In this document: in pieces, positions 43,036 to 51,965 of the stretch | Numbering within the stretch: position 1 is the stretch's first letter | Layout of the letters: each line of letters begins with the position of its first letter | NCBI RefSeq assembly: GCF_014639155.1 | Contig: NZ_BMFT01000006.1 | Span: 1 to 64,000 of the forward strand | Direction: 5' to 3' | Source of the DNA: Paenibacillus segetis | Lineage (GTDB): Bacteria > Bacillota > Bacilli > Paenibacillales > Paenibacillaceae | Length of the DNA: 64,000 bases | The notes under the pieces: generated by a model | What the model was told of the DNA's origin: nothing | What the model saw: the letters and a program-made list of their open reading frames with translations, nothing else | The model's database searches: none | Made by a program: the position numbers and the translations under genes

Positions 43036-43971
43036 CTAGGTATTTGGGAATCGAAGTGTCTCCCCGTGTAACAAGATTGAAATAGCTTCCTCAGGAATTC
43101 CGAGGCGCTTCCGCTCTGCTTCAAGTCGATCAAGTGCTTCACGTGCTGTATCGTCAGCCAACCTGAAGGTACCATAGTGCATCGGAATCATCAGTTTGGC
43201 CTTAACATCAATAAATGCTTGGAGTGCTTCCTCTGGTGTCGTATGCTGAGAAGTCATAAACCATTCAGGCTCATAAGCCCCGATAGGCAACAGCGCGATA
43301 TCAATGTCATACCGCTCACCTATGTCGGTAAAGCCACGGAAATAGCCACTATCTCCTGCAAAATAAATAACTTGCGCCTTCCCCTCGACTGACTCAAGCA
43401 CATATCCGCCCCAATGAGATGTATTGGTATCGAATAACGTGCGGCGTGTCCAATGTTGGGTAGGTACAAAGGATATTTTTACATTACCGATAGACAGATG
43501 CTCCCACCAACTCAATTCATGAATCCGCCGGAAGCCTTTACGTTCCAATTTCTGGCGGAGTCCCATAGGTACAATTAGAGTTGTGTCTTTGCCATACAAT
43601 TTGCGGATAGACGATATATGCATATGATCATAATGTGAGTGAGAAATCAGGATGAGATCAATTTGTGGGACCTGCTCAATTGGAATGCCAGGCGACCCCA
43701 ACCGTCGTTGAAACCCCATCCGAGTAGCCCATACTGGATCCGTTACGATATTCAGTCCTTCATACTGGATGAGGAATGTTGAGTGGCCGATCCAAGTAGC
43801 CGAAGTTTCACTCTTATTTTTCATTAAGTAATCGAGTAAGGGTGGTGAATTAGGAATAAGGTACGAATAATCCTTTCTCTTCCTGCGGCGTTCTTCCCGC
43901 CATTGTTTAAACTGCTTCAACGTTTTGTCAGTTCCGACATTGTCCATATTGTTGTAGCGCGTTTTTGGCAA
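43036..43971 (-). CDS. MBL-fold hydrolase, NAPE-PLD/UlaG-like
   Basis: A 311-residue metallo-hydrolase. The pattern WIGHSTFLIQYEGLNIVTDPVW (split over about 62-84) is typical of the NAPE-PLD-like branch. HSHYDHMH carries the metal-binding residues, and later Asp/His come in FAGDSGYFRGF and MHYGTFRL. It may act on phospholipids or other phosphodiesters; the substrate is not known. Start is a TTG at 43971, with GGGAGGAG about 9 bases upstream. Confidence 0.82.
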   Translation of the reverse strand: MPKTRYNNMDNVGTDKTLKQFKQWREERRRKRKDYSYLIPNSPPLLDYLMKNKSETSATWIGHSTFLIQYEGLNIVTDPVWATRMGFQRRLGSPGIPIEQVPQIDLILISHSHYDHMHISSIRKLYGKDTTLIVPMGLRQKLERKGFRRIHELSWWEHLSIGNVKISFVPTQHWTRRTLFDTNTSHWGGYVLESVEGKAQVIYFAGDSGYFRGFTDIGERYDIDIALLPIGAYEPEWFMTSQHTTPEEALQAFIDVKAKLMIPMHYGTFRLADDTAREALDRLEAERKRLGIPEEAISILLHGETLRFPNT

Positions 43972-44104
43972 GTTCGAGGTCTCCTCCCATATTTGTCCCC
44001 ATCATCCAAATAGTCGTTATTCTAACAGACAGAATGAAGACTGTTTTTCAAGATTAATATAGTTCTATTTTAAATCAAATAGTGTTGATATCCAAACTTC
44101 CTGT

Positions 44105-44212
44105 TTAATCCGTAGGGTCATTATACTTGTAACCATACAAGAACAGAAATAAAACTGCACACGCAATTACTAGCTGAGGAGCCACCATAATGAGAAAATC
44201 CTCCATATTCAT
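44105..44212 (-). CDS. cydS: CydS-like small subunit of cytochrome bd oxidase
   Basis: A 35-residue ORF, MNMEDFLIMVAPQLVIACAV followed by LFLFLYGYKYNDPTD, not in standard ORF lists because of its size. It is one membrane helix. Its start lies 1 base past the cydB stop, with AAAGG 5 bases ahead of the first ATG. The N-terminal FLIM-AP motif and overall plan match Geobacillus CydS (FLIMYAP), a 33-residue subunit that packs against CydA. Starting at the third codon gives exactly 33 residues. The position in the operon (A, B, then S) also matches. B. subtilis carries the same element as YthC. Confidence 0.8.
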   Translation of the reverse strand: MNMEDFLIMVAPQLVIACAVLFLFLYGYKYNDPTD

Positions 44213-44213
44213 C

Positions 44214-45245
44214 CTATCCTTTCTTTGGTGAACTGCCGCGAACATATTTGGCATCAAAGAGAAATAATCGCATTAATAAAATCAATGATGGAATTAAGAT
44301 AAACAGCCCGGCCACAAATGCAGCAATGAGCGCTATTGCCATCGTTTCATTCGTAAAGTGCTCATAGATGTTCACTTGCTCAAACAAAATATAAGGTAGG
44401 TGGGAACGACCATACCCATACCAGGCAAAGCCAAACTGCAGCATGACTAAAATAAAGGCGTACCCTAATTTCATTCGTTTCCAGAGATAGTATACAGCCC
44501 ATAGAAAACAAATGAAGGATGCGATAAACATCCAAGAGATGCCCAGCATATTACGGAAATGCTCCGGGTTTTGGCGGTTTATTTGAAAAAAGGCAAATAC
44601 ACTAGCTAGGATCGTTGGTCCACTCCACATTAATGCATATCCGCGAAGTATTTCGAAGGCAGAGTGATCCTCCGCCTTCCCCGCGTAAAAGGCAAGGAAC
44701 ATCGCAGAAATGTACAATACGGATACAATCGCCAGCAATATGACAGACCAAGTGTAAGGATTAGCAAAGAATTGTAGCCAATCTAAAATGACCCTACCGT
44801 CCTCTTCGAGGATAATACCTCCTTCGGAAATTGCCAGAATCGTCGATAATGCTGCCGGAATCAGTAAGCCTGTGGCGCCATAAATCCCCATATACCATAT
44901 GTTGTTTGACTTGCTGCTGCCATAGGTGTTATACGCATAATAAGCACCACGAAGCGCCAAAAGTACAATAACAAGGCTCCCTGGAACGAGTAAAGCTGTA
45001 CCATAATAATACGCCGATTCGGGAAAGAATCCGACGAGCCCAACAACAAAGAAAATCAGAAATACATTCGTTACCTCCCAGACAGGTGACAAATAACGCT
45101 GAATGATGTTGTGGAGTCTGTGCTCACGTCTCGTAAGCACGCTATAAAAGCTAAAGAAGCCAGCGCCAAAATCAATGGAGGCGACAATGAGATAGCCAAA
45201 AAGAAACGTCCAAAGTACCGTTATGCCCACCACTTCATAGCTCAC
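44214..45245 (-). CDS. cydB: Cytochrome bd-type quinol oxidase subunit II (YthB-like)
   Basis: A 343-residue membrane protein with about nine helices and the typical N-terminus of CydB (TVLWTFLFGYLIVASIDFGAG) and later RREHRLHNIIQRYLSPVWEVTN. It is the structural partner of CydA in a terminal oxidase that reduces O2 with menaquinol and keeps respiration going at low oxygen. It overlaps cydA by 4 bases and is followed at once by cydS. Confidence 0.9.
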   Translation of the reverse strand: MSYEVVGITVLWTFLFGYLIVASIDFGAGFFSFYSVLTRREHRLHNIIQRYLSPVWEVTNVFLIFFVVGLVGFFPESAYYYGTALLVPGSLVIVLLALRGAYYAYNTYGSSKSNNIWYMGIYGATGLLIPAALSTILAISEGGIILEEDGRVILDWLQFFANPYTWSVILLAIVSVLYISAMFLAFYAGKAEDHSAFEILRGYALMWSGPTILASVFAFFQINRQNPEHFRNMLGISWMFIASFICFLWAVYYLWKRMKLGYAFILVMLQFGFAWYGYGRSHLPYILFEQVNIYEHFTNETMAIALIAAFVAGLFILIPSLILLMRLFLFDAKYVRGSSPKKG

Positions 45246-46591
45246 GATATCTTTCCTCCTTCAATCCCTAACTCCTTCATCTCTTCCATCACATCTTTAT
45301 TACGAAACAGTTTGGCAAGTACTTTGAGACATGATGCGCAGAGAACAATATACAAAACGACAAACAGTAGCAGCATCGGAGCTACGCTTGTAGATGTAGT
45401 AGCTGCATCCGCAACCTTCATATACCCTCGGATGATCCAAGGTTGTCTACCAAACTCTGTAAACATCCATCCTAACTCATTCGCAATAAAGGCAAGTGGA
45501 CCTAGTGCTAAAATGGCGACCAACAACCACTTGGGATATCCTTTCTGCTTACCAGGTAATCTTCTACGAAACAAATACAGGATGGGGATCAAGACGAGCA
45601 ATGCACCAATCGTCACCATAAGATCAAACAAATAGTGAATTAATAATGGAGGTTGCTCATCCTGCGGAAATTCATCTAAACCAATTACTGTCGTGTTCGG
45701 AGAATTTCCCGCCAAAATACTTAAAGCATAGGGTATTTTAATTGCGTATTTCACTTCATTATTCTCACCCAGTACACCACCATATAGCAAAGGTGCCTGC
45801 TTCATCGTCTCAAAATGCCATTCTCCAGCGGCCAGTTTCTCAGGCTGATATTTGGCCAGAAATTTGCCGGAAAAATCCCCAATGATCGCCGTTGATATCG
45901 CAAATACTAATGTTGCTGTTACCGTTAACTTTAGGGATTTTTTGAAATAGGCATGCTTACGCCCCCGAATCAGGCTAAATGCAGCTATACCTGCTAACAA
46001 GCCCGCACTAACCGTATAGGAAGAAGCCAACACATGCGAGACTTTCGTTGGTGTTGCAGGATTGAACATAGCTACGAGCGGCTGAATATTAGTAAACACT
46101 CCGTTCTCTAGCGTAAAGCCCTGTGGCGTGTTCATGAATGCATTAAGTGAGGTAATAAAGAACGCCGAGGTTGAAGACCCGATTGCAACTGGGATCAATA
46201 GCAAAAGATGAAGCATAGGCCTTTTGAAACGTTCCCAAGTATAGAGGTAAATACCGAGAAAGATAGCTTCAATGAAAAAAGCGAATGTCTCCATAAACAG
46301 GGGGAGCGCAGTTGCTTGTCCAGCAACCCTCATAAAGGTTGGCCAAAGTAAGCTGAGCTGTAAACCAATGGCTGTCCCCGTAACGACGCCAACTGCAACG
46401 GAGATGACAAATCCCCTGGCCCACCGACGAGCAAGCAGTGTGTAATGTGGGTCACCCGTACGAATTCCCCTCCACTCTGCAAGTGCGATCATAAGGGGTA
46501 CACCGACACCAACCGAAGCAAAATTTATATGTACGATCAGCGTAAGCCCAGTAAGAATTCGGCTTAACGTGACAGAATCTAGTGAAGACAT
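45242..46591 (-). CDS. cydA: Cytochrome bd-type quinol oxidase subunit I (YthA-like)
   Basis: A 449-residue heme-binding subunit. The first His of heme b595 is in LTLIVHINFASVG near residue 20. A His in TKVSHVLASSYTVSAG is a candidate b558 axial ligand. The quinol-site motif FGRQPWIIRGYM is intact near residue 385. The Q-loop is short, as in the YthA/Geobacillus type, not the long E. coli type. The chain ends with a Glu/Lys/Gly-rich tail. The operon is cydA-cydB-cydS; a 35-residue membrane ORF lies just upstream. Confidence 0.92.
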   Translation of the reverse strand: MSSLDSVTLSRILTGLTLIVHINFASVGVGVPLMIALAEWRGIRTGDPHYTLLARRWARGFVISVAVGVVTGTAIGLQLSLLWPTFMRVAGQATALPLFMETFAFFIEAIFLGIYLYTWERFKRPMLHLLLLIPVAIGSSTSAFFITSLNAFMNTPQGFTLENGVFTNIQPLVAMFNPATPTKVSHVLASSYTVSAGLLAGIAAFSLIRGRKHAYFKKSLKLTVTATLVFAISTAIIGDFSGKFLAKYQPEKLAAGEWHFETMKQAPLLYGGVLGENNEVKYAIKIPYALSILAGNSPNTTVIGLDEFPQDEQPPLLIHYLFDLMVTIGALLVLIPILYLFRRRLPGKQKGYPKWLLVAILALGPLAFIANELGWMFTEFGRQPWIIRGYMKVADAATTSTSVAPMLLLFVVLYIVLCASCLKVLAKLFRNKDVMEEMKELGIEGGKIS

Positions 46592-46670
46592 ATGATGGAC
46601 TCAACTCCCTGCTTGTAATGGTCTTATCTCTCGATTGAATAACTTAGTTGGGTACTTCTCTTTATTTAGT

Positions 46671-46778
46671 TCAGTAGTAATTCATAAAACGAATTACACT
46701 CTTAACCACTGCATAGAGCATAATTACAGCCACTACTAGACATACGATTACCAAGTTTTTCTCTTGTTTTCTGAACAT
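46671..46778 (-). CDS. Putative 35-residue membrane peptide upstream of cydA
   Basis: MFRKQEKNLVIVCLVVAVIM then LYAVVKSVIRFMNYY is a single membrane helix with a basic N-terminus. It lies 79 bases upstream of cydA on the same strand, with AGGGGG about 11 bases ahead of the ATG. It could be another small oxidase-linked subunit or a spurious ORF. I know of no family for it. Confidence 0.4.
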   Translation of the reverse strand: MFRKQEKNLVIVCLVVAVIMLYAVVKSVIRFMNYY

Positions 46779-46914
46779 CCTAAGGACCGCCCCCTTCAAT
46801 GCCTCTATTTTATTGTGGCGAATCGGTTCCTTTTTATTCCTTCTATTTTCGAGAACACTTGGGCATTAGTCTCTGATGAGGTAGAATAATTACGAAAGGA
46901 GTTGTGAACAGTTT

Positions 46915-48063
46915 ATGAAAATCGTATTTATAGAACCAACACCAAGTCCAAATTCAATGAAGCTTCATTTAGACGAAAGCTTAGCTCCGGGTATCCGGAA
47001 AACATACAATCAGGACAATGAACGCTCCGCTCCAGCATGGATAAGTAGGCTGCTGAACATCCCCGGGGTAAAAAGTGTATTTCACACCGCCGACTTTGTG
47101 GCATTAGATCGCAAGGGAAATGCAGACTGGGCCGCTATCCTATCTCAAGTACAGGAACAGTTCGGACAGGATACCGTTGAATCCGCGTGGAATCCGGGCA
47201 ATGAAGAACCTGTTGGTTATGGAGAAGCCCAAGTATTCGTTCAGTACTTCCGTGGAATTCCGATGCAGATCAGGGTTAAGTCAGGCACACGCGAGGAACG
47301 AATTGGCCTCTCTCAGCGATTTGTATCCGCCGTGACCGAAGTAGCCAGCTCTACGCTCATTAAGGAACGTAAGCTAAGTGATTACGGTGTCCGCTATGGA
47401 GAACTCGAGGATATTGCCCGTGAGATCGAGCAAGAACTTGAGGCAGCATTTCCGCAAGAACGACTGCAAGATATTGTTGCCCAAGCTATTGCACATGGGC
47501 GCAACGAAGGTGAGTTCATCGAGCAACGCCGCCAGCTGAGCTTGGAAGAGATCGCTTCCTCCCTACAAAGCGAAGATTGGCAAGTTCGTTACGCGGGACT
47601 AGATGCGCTGCAACAGCCGGGGCCCGAAGCGCTCCCGTTAATCGAACAGGCACTTCGCGACCCCAAAATGCAGCTACGTCGTCTTGCAGTAATCTACCTC
47701 GGAGACATTCGTACTCCGGAAGCGATGGAACTGCTCTACGAGGCACTGCGAGATACCTCTCCTGTCGTGCGACGCACGGCGGGTGACACACTCTCCGACA
47801 TTGGTGATTCTGCCGCTACAGAGCCAATGATTGCTGCATTAGGGGACCGTAACAAACTTGTGCGCTGGCGTGCCGCACGCTTCCTGTACGAGGTCGGGAC
47901 AGATAACGCACTAGAGGCACTTCGAAATGCTATAGATGATCCAGAATTTGAAGTTGGGCTGCAGGTGCGAATGGCACTGGAGCGAATTGAATCCGGAGAA
48001 GAAGCTGCCGGAACCGTATGGCAGCAAATGGCTAATCGTGAACGGGGTAATGAAACGGAGTAG
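46915..48063 (+). CDS. Conserved virulence factor C-like protein with Nfu-N and HEAT repeats (YpgR-like)
   Basis: A 382-residue soluble protein. The N-terminal 85 residues match the NFU N-terminal domain (MKIVFIEPTPSPNSMKLHLD; LLNIPGVKSVFHTADFVALDRKGNADW). The centre is charged and helical (about 90-215). The C-terminus has four to five HEAT repeats (SLQSEDWQVRYAGLDALQQPG, ALRDTSPVVRRTAGDTLSDIG). This is the CvfC family of S. aureus and B. subtilis YpgR. Its role is unsettled, possibly in iron-sulfur handling. AAAGGAG precedes the ATG. Confidence 0.85.
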   Translation: MKIVFIEPTPSPNSMKLHLDESLAPGIRKTYNQDNERSAPAWISRLLNIPGVKSVFHTADFVALDRKGNADWAAILSQVQEQFGQDTVESAWNPGNEEPVGYGEAQVFVQYFRGIPMQIRVKSGTREERIGLSQRFVSAVTEVASSTLIKERKLSDYGVRYGELEDIAREIEQELEAAFPQERLQDIVAQAIAHGRNEGEFIEQRRQLSLEEIASSLQSEDWQVRYAGLDALQQPGPEALPLIEQALRDPKMQLRRLAVIYLGDIRTPEAMELLYEALRDTSPVVRRTAGDTLSDIGDSAATEPMIAALGDRNKLVRWRAARFLYEVGTDNALEALRNAIDDPEFEVGLQVRMALERIESGEEAAGTVWQQMANRERGNETE

Positions 48064-48081
48064 ATTGTCAACATTTGTTCA

Positions 48082-48110
48082 TTGCTAGACTTTACAGCAT
48101 ACGATATACT
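48082..48110 (+). promoter_or_regulatory. lysP promoter
   Basis: TTGCTA (48082-48087), a 17-bp spacer and TATACT (48105-48110). The transcript would begin about 48117, ahead of the lysine aptamer. Confidence 0.6.
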
Positions 48111-48140
48111 TTGATCGGTTCATCTAATAATCAAATATTA

Positions 48141-48164
48141 ACCTCATCATTTAACCGATGAGGT
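48141..48164 (+). other. Hairpin that could occlude the lysine aptamer P1 strand
   Basis: ACCTCATC (48141-48148) and GATGAGGT (48157-48164) form a perfect 8-bp stem. The right arm overlaps the 5' strand of the aptamer's P1 helix, so the two structures are mutually exclusive. Confidence 0.4.
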
Positions 48165-48354
48165 AGAGGTCGCGAATGTGAAGAGTACCCTGGAGAAGGC
48201 GTTGAAGCCGCTGTAGATCCTAGGGAAAAGGCACCTTCGCCGAAGTGTGGACGCTATCGCTTCAATTTAGCGCCATGCTGGGGCTGTTTCCGAAAGGGAC
48301 AGAACTGTCACGATTTTCCTTCACCCGGGGGAAATCGTGTTGAGCTATCTTCAT
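48157..48354 (+). promoter_or_regulatory. Lysine riboswitch (L box)
   Basis: The aptamer has the L-box landmarks in order: GATGAGGTAGAGGTCGCG, AAGAGTA, GGAGAAGGC, CCGAAG, a GCTGGGGC segment, ACTGTCACG and GAGCTATCTTCAT closing P1. A terminator (48389-48418) follows as expression platform. Lysine binding would favour termination. It precedes a LysP-type lysine permease, which is consistent. Confidence 0.9.
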
Positions 48355-48388
48355 AGAGGAATGGTGCGGATACAACGAATGTATAATA

Positions 48389-48418
48389 AGACCGCAGAGT
48401 CCTTTCTGCGGTCTTTTC
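48389..48418 (+). terminator. Riboswitch-controlled terminator ahead of lysP
   Basis: AGACCGCAGA-GTCCTT-TCTGCGGTCT is a perfect 10-bp stem followed by TTTCT. It lies between the lysine aptamer and the lysP start. Confidence 0.85.
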
Positions 48419-48488
48419 TATATCTGGATTGACCTGATCCCCTCTCTAAATTAACTACGGGAAAATCCCTATTTTGAAGGAGTTAGTT

Positions 48489-49958
48489 TTGTTCATGAGC
48501 ACTAAAAAAGTGGCATCTGTTAACAATTTAAAACCTGGCCTCAAAGCCCGTCATATGACGATGATTGCGCTGGGTGGTTCCATCGGAACGGGACTGTTCC
48601 TCGCCAGCGGTGGAGCCATTGCTACAGCGGGACCAGGTGGGGCCCTACTAGCTTATACAGCCGTCGGAATTATGGTCTATTTCCTCATGACCAGCTTGGG
48701 AGAACTCGCTACCTACATGCCGGATTCTGGATCATTCGAGACATACGCTTCTCGTTATGTTGATCCTTCACTGGGATTCGCTATGGGCTGGAACTTCTGG
48801 TATAACTGGGCGATTACTATCGCAGCTGAATTATCTGCTGCAACACTAATCATCAAATACTGGTTCCCTGAGAGCTCCTCGTTAATGTGGAGCGTTCTCT
48901 TCTTGGCCATTATTCTGGGCATAAACGTGTTATCTGTTAAAGGTTATGGAGAGTCTGAATATTGGTTCGCGATGATCAAGATCGCTGTTGTTGTTATTTT
49001 TCTAGTTATTGGGGTTCTTATGATTTTTGGTATTTTGGGAGGAAAGGCTGTAGGATTTAGTAATTTCACAACGGGAGACGCACCGTTTCATGGTGGATTC
49101 CTCGGTATATTAGGGGTGTTCATGGCGGCTGGATTCTCATTCCAGGGGACAGAAATGATAGGCGTCGCAGCTGGTGAGAGTGATAATCCGAGGGAGCATG
49201 TCCCACGTGCGATCCGTCAAGTATTCTGGCGGATTCTAATCTTCTACATTTTAGCCATTCTCGTTATCGGTCTGTTGATTCCGTATACCAATCCCAACTT
49301 ACTCAAAGATGGAATCGAGAATATCGGAGTTAGCCCGTTCACGCTCGTATTTGAAAAAGCCGGTCTAGCCTTTGCAGCTTCGGTCATGAACGCTGTCATT
49401 TTGTCCTCGGTACTATCTGCTGGTAATTCAGGAATGTATGCTTCATCACGGGTACTCTATTCGCTAGCAAAACGTGGTAAAGCACCTAAATTTCTAGGTA
49501 AGCTTAATCGCCATGGTATTCCAATGAATGCTCTACTTATGACCACTTTAGTTGGTATGACAGCATTTTTAGCTTCTCTATTCGGCGATGGAGTCGTCTA
49601 CACCTGGCTATTAAATGCCTCAGGGATGTGTGGTTTTATCACTTGGCTCGGCATTGCCATAAGCCATTATCGCTTCCGGAGAGCTTATGTCGCCCAAGGC
49701 CTTGATCTGAACGATCTCCCTTACCGGGCACGTTGGTTCCCATTTGGACCTATCTTTGCCTTCGTTCTGTGCTTTGTCGTTATTCTTGGTCAGAGTATGC
49801 CCGCCTTCACTGGAGGTTCCATTGACTGGTACGGGCTTATCGTCACTTATCTCAGCATTCCGTTATTTCTGATCCTCTGGCTCGGTTATAAATGGAGCAA
49901 GAAAAGTAAAATGATTCCGCTTAAAGAATGTCAATTTGATGGCCCTCCTAGGCGCTAG
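48489..49958 (+). CDS. lysP: Lysine-specific permease LysP
   Basis: A 489-residue amino-acid permease with 12 membrane helices, closely resembling E. coli LysP along its whole length. Examples are LKARHMTMIALGGSIGTGLF near the start and long matching stretches such as SVKGYGESEYWFAMIKI and AGNSGMYASSRVLYSLAKRGKAP. It imports L-lysine. The start is uncertain: TTG at 48489 has AAGGAG 6 bases ahead, while ATG at 48495 is 12 bases away. A lysine riboswitch and terminator in its leader imply that it is shut off when lysine is plentiful. Confidence 0.9.
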   Translation: MFMSTKKVASVNNLKPGLKARHMTMIALGGSIGTGLFLASGGAIATAGPGGALLAYTAVGIMVYFLMTSLGELATYMPDSGSFETYASRYVDPSLGFAMGWNFWYNWAITIAAELSAATLIIKYWFPESSSLMWSVLFLAIILGINVLSVKGYGESEYWFAMIKIAVVVIFLVIGVLMIFGILGGKAVGFSNFTTGDAPFHGGFLGILGVFMAAGFSFQGTEMIGVAAGESDNPREHVPRAIRQVFWRILIFYILAILVIGLLIPYTNPNLLKDGIENIGVSPFTLVFEKAGLAFAASVMNAVILSSVLSAGNSGMYASSRVLYSLAKRGKAPKFLGKLNRHGIPMNALLMTTLVGMTAFLASLFGDGVVYTWLLNASGMCGFITWLGIAISHYRFRRAYVAQGLDLNDLPYRARWFPFGPIFAFVLCFVVILGQSMPAFTGGSIDWYGLIVTYLSIPLFLILWLGYKWSKKSKMIPLKECQFDGPPRR

Positions 49959-49968
49959 ATAGGGAGCT

Positions 49969-51096
49969 CTATTTCAGATCCCAATGAATCTCGACTCGCC
50001 AATCATCGGTTCCTTCAAGCGGTTCCATAAGATAGCTGATGTTCTTTATATTCAACGTGTATAAGCCGCCAAGGTCTTCAAGCAATTTCTGTTCCTTGCC
50101 GGAATATCTTATGGTAACCGTGCGTTTGTTCTTTTTAAGGCCTTGTTTCACTTTGGACTGTAGTCCTGTTGAATTGCTAATAATAGCATCATCATTATAT
50201 AAATTGTATCCCAGATCTTCCTCCAGTTCTTGATAGAAGGCAGTTACTTTCCCGCCCTTCTTGATCAAGTTGTGGAGGATTTCTTTATATGTGGATGTTG
50301 CCGCAGGATAGTTCTTGGTCCATGTATGATCGCTTCTCATCTGCTTATCCGTTCTAAGATAATACGTATACCTGATTCCAGTTAAAGAATCCCTGATCGG
50401 ATCGTCCCAAGTCGTGTCGATGTGATACCACTTGGAGTCTAATAAGACTAAGTTCCACGCATGAAGTTGTCCTCCAGCCGTTCCCTCAACAATCAAGTTC
50501 TCCAGCCCTGCGCCTTTCAAGAGCTTATAGGTTAGGAGTGTATAGCCTTGACAAACCGCTTCACCCGTACGTAATCCTTCATATGCCGTATAACGCTGTA
50601 AATTCTCGTCATATTTCAAATTCATCACCACATAATCATGTATAGCCTTAACCTTTTGGTGATCGTTCATATTAGGCCCAATAATTTCCTTCAATATAGT
50701 GCGGACTCTCTCATTCACATAAGCCGATTGCTCTGCCGTCTCACGATATGTGATTTGTACCGAAATCTTCGCGTAGCCCGCGGTACCGCGCCAGGAATAA
50801 GCATAACGATCCACGATGTATTTCGTATAAGGATCCTTATCGAGCGCTCCATTCATCGCTTGTTTCAACATGTTTTCTATATTTTTCGTTGAACCCTTGT
50901 ATTTGAACGCTATGGAGGTTTGACGTATTGCCATCCCCTCTGCTAGTTTCGTTTGAATTTGTAAAGAAGAGGTTACAGATGCTATGTCTGCAGCAGCATG
51001 CACTTCAACAACTCCCCATCCGGGTGGGATCGATCCAAATAAGGTGACACCGATAAATCCCACTATAAGCCAGCGTTTATGAAATCTCAGTCTCAT
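49969..51096 (-). CDS. Secreted transglutaminase-like protein
   Basis: A 375-residue secreted protein. After a signal peptide (cut near VHAAA) come a 90-residue helical region and a transglutaminase-like domain (about 140-260). Its triad is visible: Cys in TGEAVCQGYTLL, His in GGQLHAWNLV and Asp in YHIDTTWDDP. The C-terminal part is unassigned. Such proteins may act as proteases or transglutaminases on the cell wall or on surface proteins. The ATG at 51096 has GGGGG ahead. It is convergent with lysP, 10 bases apart. Confidence 0.82.
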   Translation of the reverse strand: MRLRFHKRWLIVGFIGVTLFGSIPPGWGVVEVHAAADIASVTSSLQIQTKLAEGMAIRQTSIAFKYKGSTKNIENMLKQAMNGALDKDPYTKYIVDRYAYSWRGTAGYAKISVQITYRETAEQSAYVNERVRTILKEIIGPNMNDHQKVKAIHDYVVMNLKYDENLQRYTAYEGLRTGEAVCQGYTLLTYKLLKGAGLENLIVEGTAGGQLHAWNLVLLDSKWYHIDTTWDDPIRDSLTGIRYTYYLRTDKQMRSDHTWTKNYPAATSTYKEILHNLIKKGGKVTAFYQELEEDLGYNLYNDDAIISNSTGLQSKVKQGLKKNKRTVTIRYSGKEQKLLEDLGGLYTLNIKNISYLMEPLEGTDDWRVEIHWDLK

Positions 51097-51406
51097 CACC
51101 TTAGCCCCCTTCTCTCGTTGGTCGTCCTCCCTAGCAACAGTAGACAGCTACACATCGTCCAAGCTTCCATTTAGCTCATTGTATCACAGCCAATATTGCA
51201 GAAGGTTTCTAGTTTTGTCGAGGTAACACGAATCATTCCGCTCAAGCAAAAAACGAATGGAAACTTCTAAAAATGACGTAAATTTGCCTTATTTTCTCAA
51301 TCAATCTCCTACCAATTGACCTAGATTTAGGTATAATAAATAATATGATTTTATGTGATTTTTATCATAGCATTTGATTATTTGGTAAGAATGGAGAGAC
51401 AACGCT

Positions 51407-51604
51407 ATGACCATTGTGGATACTTCCGATATTTCCGTCCAATTGTTTGTTACTGTCATGTGCTGTGTACTGATAATCGCCCCTATGATAAGTCTAGGCG
51501 TCCTACGCTTATTCCAAGGAAAAAAGAAAGCCGGATTCACTCTAATTGGTGGCGGTGTCGTCAGTTATTTCGTGTTCCAGCTTGTCGCCGGGCTATTTCA
51601 CTAG
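51407..51604 (+). CDS. Small membrane protein
   Basis: A 65-residue protein with two hydrophobic helices (about 11-35 and 44-63) joined by a short basic loop, FQGKKKAG. It has no signal motif. GGAGAG lies 8 bases ahead of the ATG. I do not recognise a family. The 307 bases upstream hold no gene that I can support. Confidence 0.5.
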   Translation: MTIVDTSDISVQLFVTVMCCVLIIAPMISLGVLRLFQGKKKAGFTLIGGGVVSYFVFQLVAGLFH

Positions 51605-51666
51605 ATGCTACTTAATCTAAATATCAGAAAAAAAGAGAACAGATCAAGTGATCTGCTCTCCTTGCA

Positions 51667-51690
51667 AAGAGCCCATATGGGCTCTTTTTT
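51667..51690. terminator. Terminator between the small membrane gene and the glutaredoxin gene
   Basis: AAAGAGCCCATATGGGCTCTTT is a palindromic stem followed on the plus strand by further T residues. A second hairpin (GAGAACAGATC/GATCTGCTCTC) lies just upstream. Confidence 0.8.
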
Positions 51691-51706
51691 AGCTTGCCTG
51701 TGTTAC

Positions 51707-51937
51707 TTACTCAACCAGTGCTTTTTCAAACTGGAGTTTGTTCATCCCCATGATGCGGTGTTCACCAATCAGCGTAACCGGTACTGCGCGTAATCCCATA
51801 TCCCATACCTGTTGAGCAAACTCATCATTTTGCTCGATATTACGCTCTTCATAAGATACGCCTTTCTCGCTCAAAAAGCTCTTGACTTGACGGCAATGAG
51901 GGCAGTTAGTGCTTGTATATACGATAACATTTTCCAC
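51707..51937 (-). CDS. Glutaredoxin family protein (NrdH-like)
   Basis: A 76-residue redox protein with the active site TNCPHCRQVK near residue 11 and the cis-Pro region LRAVPVTLIGEHRIMGMN. The CPHC motif and short length resemble NrdH/glutaredoxin-like proteins reduced by thioredoxin reductase. It starts 28 bases downstream of trxB on the same strand, so the two are probably expressed together. GTG start at 51937 with GAAGGGAG ahead. Confidence 0.85.
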   Translation of the reverse strand: MENVIVYTSTNCPHCRQVKSFLSEKGVSYEERNIEQNDEFAQQVWDMGLRAVPVTLIGEHRIMGMNKLQFEKALVE

Positions 51938-51965
51938 GGTGATGCTCCCTTCCTTCTATTGACTA

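Noticed and set aside
51301-51540. A 79-codon minus-strand open frame
   Set aside because: It overlaps the better supported small membrane gene, has no clear ribosome site and no family-like features.
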